Part shown: piece by piece, positions 57,908 through 64,000 of the stretch
Numbering within the stretch: position 1 is the first letter of the stretch
How the letters are laid out: every line of letters begins with the position of its first letter
Assembly: GCF_016654015.1 (NCBI RefSeq)
Contig: NZ_JAEPWM010000007.1
Span: 215,259-279,258 of the forward strand
DNA: 64,000 nt
Source of the DNA: Ramlibacter ginsenosidimutans
Lineage (GTDB): Bacteria > Pseudomonadota > Gammaproteobacteria > Burkholderiales > Burkholderiaceae_C
Reading direction: 5' to 3'
Program-made: the position numbers and the translations under genes
Notes under the pieces: model-generated
The model's input: only the letters and a program-made list of their open reading frames with translations
What the model was told of the DNA's origin: nothing
Database searches by the model: none

Positions 57908-59890
57908 ATGCTTGCGCCACTGAAGGACGCTTGGGATGCGCTGGACCGCGATGATTTCCGCTTGGCCGAAGCGCGGGCGCGCGAGGCGATCGCGCGCGAT
58001 GCCCAGGATGCCGAGGCGCTCTACCTGCTTGGCAGCACCTTCCTCTTCGAAGGTCGGCTGCCGGAGGCGCTGGCCCCGCTGACTGCCGCAGCCGCGCGGC
58101 TGCAACGCCGCGGCGTCGGGTACCGCCTGGGACACTGCCAGTTCGGCCTGGGGGATCTCGCCGGCGCGGAAGCCAGCCTGCGACGCGAGGCGCAGGCCTA
58201 TCCGCAGTCCGCCGATGCCCAGAATACGCTCGGGAGCGTGCTGTCCGCCCAGGGCCGCCATGCCGAGGCCCTCGAGGCCTTCCAGGCGGCGCTGCGGGTG
58301 AATCCCGCGCACGTGGAGGCCCTCGTGAACGCGGGTACGGCCTTGCACACGCTCGGCAGGCACGCGGAGGCCTTGCCCCTGCTCGAACGGGCCGCCGCCG
58401 CACAACCAGGGTTCGCCCACGCGCACCTGAACCTGGGACTGGTGCAACACGCGCTGCAGCGCTACGAAGAGGCTGCCGCCAGTGTGGGCCGCGCCCTGGC
58501 GATCGACCCGGACCTGCCTTATGGCCTGAGCTCGCAGGTCTGGGCCGAGCTGTTTGCCTGCGACTGGCGCGCCATCGGTCCGCACATCGCCGCGCTGCGG
58601 GCCCAGGCGCGCGAGCAGCGGGTGCCCGTCTCGCCCTTCATGCTGCTGGCCGTCACGGATTCGCCCGCCGAGCAACTGCAGGCCACGCAGGTGTACCTGC
58701 GGGACAAGGACTTCGGCGAGCGGCCGCCGCTCTCGCGGCCAATGCGCACGCGTGCGCCCCGCATCCGCATCGCCTACCTGTCGTCCGACTTCCACCAGCA
58801 CGCAACCGCGCAACTCATGACGCGGTTGTTCGAGCTGCACGACCGCAGCGCCTTCGAGGTGATCGGGCTGTCGACGGGCGTCAACGACGGCAGCCCGATG
58901 CGCGCGCGCCTCGAGCGGGCCTTCGATCGCTTCATCGACGTGGAGCGTGCGAGCGATGCACAGGCCGCGCGGCAGATCGCGGACCTCGGCGTGGACATCG
59001 CCATCGACCTGAAGGGACACACCGAAGGGTCGCGCATGAACATCCTGGGCTGGCGGCCCGCGCCGGTGCAGGTCACCTACCTCGGCTATCCCGCCACGGT
59101 GGGCGCGCCCTACATCGACTACGTGCTCGCCGACCGCGTGGTGATCCCGCCCGAGCAGCAGCGCTTCTACACGGAGCGGGTCGTGTGGCTGCCGGACAGC
59201 TACCAGGTGAACGACGACCGGATCGTCGTGCCGCCCGCGCCGCAGTCACGCGCCGCGCACGGCTTGCCCGCGCAAGGCTTCGTGTTCTGCGCCTTCAACA
59301 ACGCCTACAAGCTGCGGCCGGAGACGTTCGCGCTCTGGCTGCGGCTGCTGCGCGGGGTGCCGGGCAGCGTGCTGTGGCTGCTGGCGAACAACCCGGCGAT
59401 GGAGCGCCGCCTGCGCGAGCAGGCCGGCGCGGCGGGCATAGCCCCGGAGCGGCTGGTGTTCGCGCCCAAGCTGCCCCTTGGCGAGCACCTCGCGCGGCAC
59501 GCGTGCGCAGACCTGTTCCTCGACACCCTGCCCGTGAACGCGCACACGACGGCGAGCGACGCGCTGCGCGCCGGCGTGCCGATGGTCACCTGCATGGGCC
59601 ACACCTTCGCTGGCCGCGTGGCGGCGAGCCTGCTGCTCGCGCTGGGGCTGCCCGAACTGGTCACCGACAGCCTGGGGGACTACGAGGCGCTGGCTCTGAA
59701 GCTGGCGCTGCAGCCGCAGGCGCTGGCGGAGGTGCGCGCGAAGCTCGCTCGCAACCGCGCCACCAGCAGCCTCTTCGACACGGCGCGCACCTGCCGGCGC
59801 ATCGAGGCTGCCTACCGCATCATGTGGGAGCGGCACCTGCGCGGCGAACCGCCCGCGGCGTTCGCCGTCGAGCCCGCGGCTACTTCCTGA
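57908..59890 (+). CDS. TPR-repeat O-GlcNAc transferase-like protein
   Basis: Protein of 660 aa of the GT41/SPINDLY type. About seven TPR units occupy residues 1-210 (for example NTLGSVLSAQGRHAEALEAF, LNLGLVQHALQRYEEAAAS). The catalytic region follows: RIAYLSSDFHQHATAQLMTRL, IAIDLKGHTEGSRMNILGWRPAPVQVTYLGYPATVGAPYIDYVLAD, VFCAFNNAYKLRPETFALWLRLL, LPLGEHLARHACADLFLDTLPVNAHTTASDAL. It should add a sugar to Ser/Thr of proteins; the target is unknown. GAAGGAAG precedes ATG 57908. Its end overlaps the next gene by 11 bases (convergent). Confidence 0.9.
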   Translation: MLAPLKDAWDALDRDDFRLAEARAREAIARDAQDAEALYLLGSTFLFEGRLPEALAPLTAAAARLQRRGVGYRLGHCQFGLGDLAGAEASLRREAQAYPQSADAQNTLGSVLSAQGRHAEALEAFQAALRVNPAHVEALVNAGTALHTLGRHAEALPLLERAAAAQPGFAHAHLNLGLVQHALQRYEEAAASVGRALAIDPDLPYGLSSQVWAELFACDWRAIGPHIAALRAQAREQRVPVSPFMLLAVTDSPAEQLQATQVYLRDKDFGERPPLSRPMRTRAPRIRIAYLSSDFHQHATAQLMTRLFELHDRSAFEVIGLSTGVNDGSPMRARLERAFDRFIDVERASDAQAARQIADLGVDIAIDLKGHTEGSRMNILGWRPAPVQVTYLGYPATVGAPYIDYVLADRVVIPPEQQRFYTERVVWLPDSYQVNDDRIVVPPAPQSRAAHGLPAQGFVFCAFNNAYKLRPETFALWLRLLRGVPGSVLWLLANNPAMERRLREQAGAAGIAPERLVFAPKLPLGEHLARHACADLFLDTLPVNAHTTASDALRAGVPMVTCMGHTFAGRVAASLLLALGLPELVTDSLGDYEALALKLALQPQALAEVRAKLARNRATSSLFDTARTCRRIEAAYRIMWERHLRGEPPAAFAVEPAATS

Positions 59891-60560
59891 ACGCCCGCAG
59901 CGCGTTTTCGCAGGCGCTCACGAAGATGTCGGTCGCGTGGTCGAGCGTGCCCATGGCCGGCGGGGCGTACTGCATGCGCAGGTAGCACTTGCCGCGCAGC
60001 AGGACGATCATGAACGGCACCTGCGCCGAGGGCGAGGGCTCGGGCCAGGACATCAGCTGCTTGACCAGGTGGTCGTCCACCCAGGCGAGCGCATGTTCGC
60101 GCGTGTCCGAGAGCACGGCATAGCGGGTCCAGAATGCGTCGCCCGGGCCCTCCCAGCCGATCTCGTCGTACATCGCCAGCCAGCGCATCTCCTCGGGCAG
60201 GCGCGGGTCGGCCGTCGTCTGCAGCGTGTCCGTGATCATGCTGTAGGCGCGCCGCTCCAGCACTTCCTTCAGCGGGCGGTTGATCACCATGGCGCCGACC
60301 TGGTCGGACACGGCGATCTCCGCGCGTGCGCGCAGTTCCTCGCCGCTGATGTAGTCGCGCGTCGGGCGTCCGAGCTCCATGCGCCAGGGCCGGTTGCCCA
60401 CCTTGCCCTGCATCGTCATCGAGCTGCCGAGCGCCGCACCGGAGAAGGTCATCCCGCGGGTGGCCGCCCATTCCGAGACCGGCCCGTGCGCCTGCGCGAG
60501 CACGCTGTCGGGGTGATCCCTCGAATCACGCAGGAAGGCTTTCTTGATGCGGTCGAACAT
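59880..60560 (-). CDS. Conserved hypothetical protein, 226 aa
   Basis: Not recognised. A cytoplasmic-looking protein without signal or membrane segment, starting MFDRIKKAFLRDSRDHPDSV. It is mixed alpha/beta: a middle segment VSDQVGAMVINRPLKEVLERR, WLAMYDEIGWEGPGDAFWTRYAVLSDTREHALAWVDD, and a late VPFMIVLLRGKCYLRMQY. Sequences of this kind are shared by related beta-proteobacteria by impression only. ATG 60560 is 58 bases from the GST on the other strand. Its end overlaps the glycosyltransferase by 11 bases. Confidence 0.65.
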   Translation of the reverse strand: MFDRIKKAFLRDSRDHPDSVLAQAHGPVSEWAATRGMTFSGAALGSSMTMQGKVGNRPWRMELGRPTRDYISGEELRARAEIAVSDQVGAMVINRPLKEVLERRAYSMITDTLQTTADPRLPEEMRWLAMYDEIGWEGPGDAFWTRYAVLSDTREHALAWVDDHLVKQLMSWPEPSPSAQVPFMIVLLRGKCYLRMQYAPPAMGTLDHATDIFVSACENALRAFRK

Positions 60561-60618
60561 GCCACCGAGCTTTCGCCTAAAGTGCAGGGATTATGAACTG
60601 AAACATAAGGTTACGCCG

Positions 60619-61317
60619 TTGTCCGCCATCGACGTTTACTCCTGGCCCACGCCCAACGGGCACAAAGTCCACATCATGCTGGAGGAATGCGGACTGGCCT
60701 ACCGGGCCATTCCCGTGAACATCGGCGCTGGCGAGCAATTCCGCCCCGACTTCCTCGCGATCAGTCCGAACAACAAGATCCCCGCCATCGTGGACCCGGA
60801 CGGCCCCGACGGCGCGCCGATCTCGCTGTTCGAGTCGGGCGCCATACTCGTGTATCTCGCCTCGAAGACGGGCCGCTTCCTGCCGGCGTCGGATCGCGCG
60901 AAGTTCGAGGTGCTGCAGTGGCTGATGTTCCAGATGGGCGGGGTCGGCCCGATGCTCGGGCAGGCGCACCACTTCCGCCTGTATGCGCCTGAGAAGATCC
61001 CGTACGCGATCGACCGCTACACCAACGAGGCGCGCCGCCTCTATGGCGTCATCGACCGGCGCCTGTCGCAAAGCGAGTGGGTCGGGGGTGCGGAGTACTC
61101 CATCGCGGACATCGCCACGTTCCCGTGGCTGCGCAGCTGGCAGAACCAGGGCATCGTGCTGGACGAGTACCCGCACCTGAAACGGTGGTTCGACACGGTC
61201 GCCGCGCGCCCCGCGGTGCAGCGCGGCGTGCAGGTGCTGGCGCACCTGCGCAAGCCGATCACCGACGACAAGGCGCGCGAGAACCTGTTCGGCTCGACGC
61301 AGTACCAGCGGCACTAG
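60619..61317 (+). CDS. Glutathione S-transferase family protein (YfcG/YghU-like)
   Basis: Cytoplasmic protein of 232 aa with an N-terminal thioredoxin-like GST domain (VYSWPTPNGHKVHIMLEECGL, FLAISPNNKIPAIVDPDG, LFESGAILVYLASKTGRF) and an all-helical C-terminal domain (SIADIATFPWLRSWQNQGI). The SPNNKIPAI motif is that of the disulphide-reductase-type YfcG/YghU. TTG 60619 is chosen because it begins SAIDVYSWPTPNG; an upstream ATG frame would give an unrelated leader. Glutathione-linked redox function inferred. Confidence 0.88.
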   Translation: MSAIDVYSWPTPNGHKVHIMLEECGLAYRAIPVNIGAGEQFRPDFLAISPNNKIPAIVDPDGPDGAPISLFESGAILVYLASKTGRFLPASDRAKFEVLQWLMFQMGGVGPMLGQAHHFRLYAPEKIPYAIDRYTNEARRLYGVIDRRLSQSEWVGGAEYSIADIATFPWLRSWQNQGIVLDEYPHLKRWFDTVAARPAVQRGVQVLAHLRKPITDDKARENLFGSTQYQRH

Positions 61318-61362
61318 CAGGCGCGTGGCCAAGGCCACGACCCTGCCTCGGCCCCCGGAACG

Positions 61363-62769
61363 CTAGGCCCGGCGAATCCGCAAGCTGCTGAACAGCGATC
61401 CGACCGCGGCGAGCGCGGCGCCAAGCCCGAGCGCGATGGAGCCTCCGGTGCGCACGCCGGCGACGCTGAAGATCAACGCCAGCAGCACCGCCCCGAGCGA
61501 CTGGCCCGTGAGGCGCGCGGTGCCCAGCATCCCGCTTGCGGCGCCTGCCCGCTTCAGGGGCGCGCTGGTCACGATCGTGTGGTTGTTGGGCGTCTGGAAC
61601 AGCCCGAAGCCCGCACCGCACAAGGCGAGCGGCAAGGCAATGCGCCAGGTGGACGGATGCGCGGGCAGGACGGCGACCAGGGCCAGCCCCACCGCGAGCA
61701 GCGCCAGCCCGAACCCGCCCAGCGCACCACCGCCGACGCGATGGATCAGGCGGCCCGCCAGCGGCGCGAACAGCACGATCGCGGCCGGCCAGGCGGTGAT
61801 CAGCAGGCCCGCTTCGAAGTGGCTGCGGCCCTGGCCCTCCAGCAGCAGGAAGGGCAAGGCCACGAACGCCAGCGTCTGCGCCGCGAAGGCGCTCACCGAC
61901 GTGCACATGGACAACGCGAACACCCGGATGCGCAGCAGGTCCACCGGCAGCAGCGGCGCGGGCTGGCGCCACATCCTGCGCACGTAGAAGGTGCCGACCA
62001 CGACGGCGCCCGCCAGCAGCAGCGCGGGTAGCGCGAAACCATGGCCCCCCTGCACGCCGCCTTCGCTCACCCCGAGCGCGTCCGCGCCCAGGAAGACCAG
62101 CGAGAAGGTCGCGATGTTCAGGACGACGTCGAGCGGATGCAGGCGCGGGCCGGTCGCGGCCGACGTGTTGCGCGGCAAGGCCCGTCGCCCCAGCACCAGG
62201 ACGACCACGCACAGCGGGATCTGGATCAGGAACAGCCAGGGCCAGGAGGCGACGGACAACACCAGCGCCGCGAGGCTGGGCCCGGCGACCGACGACGCCG
62301 CGACGACCATCGAGTTGAACGCGAGGCCGCGCCCCAACATGCGGGACGGATAGGTGAGGCGCACGAGGGCCGCATTGACGGCCATCATGCCGGCCGCGCC
62401 GAGGCCTTCCAAGGCCCGCGAGAGTTCGAGCAGCAGCAACGACGGTGCGACTGCGCAGGCCAGGGAGGCGATGGTGAAGACCACCAGGCCCACCATGTAC
62501 ACGCGGCGGTAGCCCACGCGTTCGCCGATCTTCGCGCAGGGCAGCAGCAGCACGAGGGTCGCGAGCTGGTAGGCGTTGACCACCCACACGGCATCGGAGG
62601 CCGACGCGCCGAAGTGGCGCGTGATGTCCGGCAGGGCCAGGTTGACGATGGTGCTGTCGAGAACCGAGAGCGCGATCCCCATGAGGATCGCCGCCATCGC
62701 CCAATACCGCTCCGGCGCCGGCAGGCCGTCGGCGACGGCGGCAGCGCCCTGTTCCACTCTCTGTTGCAC
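61363..62769 (-). CDS. MFS transporter, DHA2 drug-efflux type
   Basis: Inner-membrane proton-driven efflux protein of 468 aa with 14 predicted spans, as in EmrB/QacA. Signature motifs: MGIALSVLDSTIVNLALPDITRHFG, WVVNAYQLATLVLLLPCAKIGERVGYRRVYMVGL, and LCGAGFGLFQTPNNHTIVTSAPLKRAGAASGML. Start GTG 62769, with ATG 62697 also possible. No membrane fusion protein partner nearby. Substrate unknown. Confidence 0.9.
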   Translation of the reverse strand: MQQRVEQGAAAVADGLPAPERYWAMAAILMGIALSVLDSTIVNLALPDITRHFGASASDAVWVVNAYQLATLVLLLPCAKIGERVGYRRVYMVGLVVFTIASLACAVAPSLLLLELSRALEGLGAAGMMAVNAALVRLTYPSRMLGRGLAFNSMVVAASSVAGPSLAALVLSVASWPWLFLIQIPLCVVVLVLGRRALPRNTSAATGPRLHPLDVVLNIATFSLVFLGADALGVSEGGVQGGHGFALPALLLAGAVVVGTFYVRRMWRQPAPLLPVDLLRIRVFALSMCTSVSAFAAQTLAFVALPFLLLEGQGRSHFEAGLLITAWPAAIVLFAPLAGRLIHRVGGGALGGFGLALLAVGLALVAVLPAHPSTWRIALPLALCGAGFGLFQTPNNHTIVTSAPLKRAGAASGMLGTARLTGQSLGAVLLALIFSVAGVRTGGSIALGLGAALAAVGSLFSSLRIRRA

Positions 62770-62845
62770 CGGCGGCAGTCTAACCGCGTGCGGGAGTCCT
62801 TGCGGCGCCCACTAGAATCGCGCCCTTTGGCAGTATCGGATTCCC

Positions 62846-63808
62846 ATGTTCAAGAGCGCGTGTTTTTTCCGCATCGCCGACGATTTCCAGTTGCCCCCCC
62901 TCGACGCCCTCGAGCGCGTCCTGCACAAGGCGCGCTTCGTTGCGTGCGGCCCGACGCAGCCCGAGTCCACGGGCTGGGTGCCGCCGCGCGGCAACAAGAG
63001 CAAGGTGCTGGCTGAACTGGTGGGCGGCCATCTCGTGCTGAAGCTGTGCACCGAGAAGCGGGCCGTGCCCTCTTCCGCCATCAAGTCCGCCGTGGAGGAG
63101 CGCATCGAGCGTTACAAGACGGAGACCGGCAACGAGCGCGTGCCGGCGAAGCTGAAGAAGGAATTCAAGGAGGAGGTGCTGCTGGACCTGCTGCCGCGCG
63201 CCTTCAGCAAGCGCATCACCACCCTGCTCTGGCTGGACCCGAAGTCGAAGATGCTGGTGGTGGATGCAGGCAGCCTCGCCGCCGCCGACCGCGTCGTGTC
63301 CTCGCTGCTCGCGGCCCTGCTCGAAGTGCCCGGGGCCGGCCCCGCGCTGGACCTGCAGCTGGTGCATACGCAGAGCTCGCCCGCGGCATCCATGTCGCAC
63401 TGGCTCAGCACGCGCGAGGCGCCCTGGCGCTTCACCGTCGACCGCGACTGCGAACTGAAGGCCGCCGACGAACAGAAGTCCGCCGTGCGCTACGCGCGGC
63501 ACACGCTGGACATCGACGAAGTCGCGCAGCACATCGCCGCGGGCAAGGTGCCGACGCAGCTCGCCCTGACCTGGAACGACCGGGTGTCCTTCACGCTCAC
63601 CGACGCGGGCCAGATCCGCAAGCTGAAGATGCTGGACGTGGTGGTGAAGGAGGCCGAGGACGCGAAGGGCAAGGACGACGACAACTTCGACGCCAACGCC
63701 GCGATCCTCACGGGGGAGCTGTCGCAGCTGATCCCGGACCTGCTGGAGGCGCTGGGCGGGGAAGCGGAAGTGGGGGCGCAGGCTGAGGCGGAGGCCGTGG
63801 CCGCCTGA
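62846..63808 (+). CDS. rdgC: Recombination-associated protein RdgC
   Basis: DNA-binding ring protein of 320 aa (about 300 in E. coli) that modulates RecA. Starts MFKSACFFRIADDFQLPP, with ESTGWVPPRGNKSKVLAELVGGHLVLKL, KSAVEERIERYKTETGNERV, LLDLLPRAFSKRITTLLWLDP and AGKVPTQLALTWNDRVSFTLTDAGQIRKLKMLDVV. The tail EAEVGAQAEAEAVAA is acidic and extra. ATG 62846. Confidence 0.95.
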   Translation: MFKSACFFRIADDFQLPPLDALERVLHKARFVACGPTQPESTGWVPPRGNKSKVLAELVGGHLVLKLCTEKRAVPSSAIKSAVEERIERYKTETGNERVPAKLKKEFKEEVLLDLLPRAFSKRITTLLWLDPKSKMLVVDAGSLAAADRVVSSLLAALLEVPGAGPALDLQLVHTQSSPAASMSHWLSTREAPWRFTVDRDCELKAADEQKSAVRYARHTLDIDEVAQHIAAGKVPTQLALTWNDRVSFTLTDAGQIRKLKMLDVVVKEAEDAKGKDDDNFDANAAILTGELSQLIPDLLEALGGEAEVGAQAEAEAVAA

Positions 63809-63827
63809 ACGCTGACCGCCCGGAGGG

Positions 63828-64000
63828 TGTCGAAATATGCGCGCTAGCTGTCGAATCTCAGGAGGTTGTTCACAGCACGGATCCGAGACATGGGCGGCCT
63901 GTGATTAAGAGCGGAGTGTGGTCGCAGCCAGTTGTAGCGGTCAATGAAGGGCTGCAAAGCGGCTTCGCGTTCGGCTGAGCTCTCGTAGGGTCGTACATAG
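63828..64000 (-). mobile_element. End of an IS481-family insertion sequence (partial)
   Basis: The window ends inside an IS. The outer end appears to be 63828, TGTCGAAATATGCGCGC, which begins TGT like IS481 inverted repeats, 19 bases after the rdgC stop. The transposase reads leftward into this end. The other inverted repeat and the target duplication lie beyond the window. Confidence 0.75.
63844..64000 (-). CDS. IS481-family transposase, C-terminal fragment (partial)
   Basis: About 51 residues of transposase C-terminus. Read on the minus strand it gives YESSAEREAALQPFIDRYNW followed by LRPHSALNHRPPMSRI and ends in NNLLRFDS with TAG at 63844-63846. The RYNW-RPHSAL-PPMSR pattern is that of IS481 DDE transposases after the catalytic glutamate. 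The catalytic DDE residues lie outside the window, so intactness cannot be judged. Confidence 0.85.
   Translation of the reverse strand, partial: YVRPYESSAEREAALQPFIDRYNWLRPHSALNHRPPMSRIRAVNNLLRFDS

Noticed and set aside
55305..58403. A 1032-codon minus-strand open frame
   Set aside because: Antisense to the phosphotransferase and acyl-CoA dehydrogenase genes; no recognisable domain.

Overview
The window is a GC-rich bacterial chromosome segment. Gene content and order point to a betaproteobacterium of the Burkholderiales, most likely a Comamonadaceae-type genome such as Ramlibacter or Variovorax. The pointers are nadD-rsfS-rlmH-maf-rng, clpS-clpA, exbBD-lpxK-ycaR-kdsB-adk, a CTGT-N8-ACAG LexA box and two different NADP isocitrate dehydrogenases side by side. 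No tRNA, rRNA or CRISPR array was seen. Species assignment is inference.

Layout. 1-5.7 kb: the 5' part of rng, a PAS protein without an output domain, a DUF3300/DUF2950 envelope pair and a secreted repeat protein; a 16-bp palindrome occurs upstream of both envelope loci. 5.7-11 kb: a tightly overlapping leftward run yebC-purD-hemF-nadD-rsfS-rlmH-maf. 11-12 kb: a REP-associated tyrosine transposase (RAYT) flanked by its REP hairpins. 12.1-16.7 kb: a pyrimidine salvage/catabolism cluster (Urc1-type GTP cyclohydrolase II, Urc4/DUF1688, upp, cytosine deaminase), followed by a collagen-like lipoprotein and a lipoprotein amidase. 18.8-24.2 kb: a gene-poor stretch with REPs, then a three-gene leftward block (NERD-nuclease/helicase, SIR2, HerA). 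SIR2 and HerA are clearly AT-richer than the genome and look like an acquired anti-phage module. 24.3-31.2 kb: a Tyr/Gly-rich lipoprotein, ketopantoate reductase, cytochrome P450, an EVE protein, a TauE/SafE exporter and a DUF1800/DUF1501 pair, then another REP pair.

31.4-42.9 kb: clpS-clpA, a cold-shock protein, a glycine-zipper protein, monomeric and dimeric isocitrate dehydrogenases, two Lys/Ala-rich small secreted proteins, a DUF192 protein, sodB and xseA. 43.2-47 kb: an envelope operon exbB-exbD-lpxK-ycaR-kdsB with adk behind it, preceded by three GTCCTAC repeats spaced exactly 21 bp apart. 47-52 kb: asparaginase divergent from lexA with two SOS boxes, then small genes, a hydroxyacid dehydrogenase and an MFS transporter. 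52.2-57.7 kb: an acyl-CoA module (3-hydroxyacyl-CoA dehydrogenase, enoyl-CoA hydratase, Crp/Fnr regulator, phosphotransferase, acyl-CoA dehydrogenase). 57.9-64 kb: a SPINDLY/OGT-like TPR glycosyltransferase, a conserved hypothetical, a GST, a DHA2 MFS pump, rdgC, and the end of an IS481-family element that runs off the window.

Most interesting: (1) the SIR2-HerA pair joined by an 11-nt gap to a NERD helicase; (2) a RAYT with REP pairs at three intergenic sites; (3) the URC-type uracil cluster coupled to cytosine deaminase; (4) two apparently uncharacterised regulatory motifs, the TGGGACCTAGGTCCCA palindrome and the 21-bp-phased GTCCTAC repeats.
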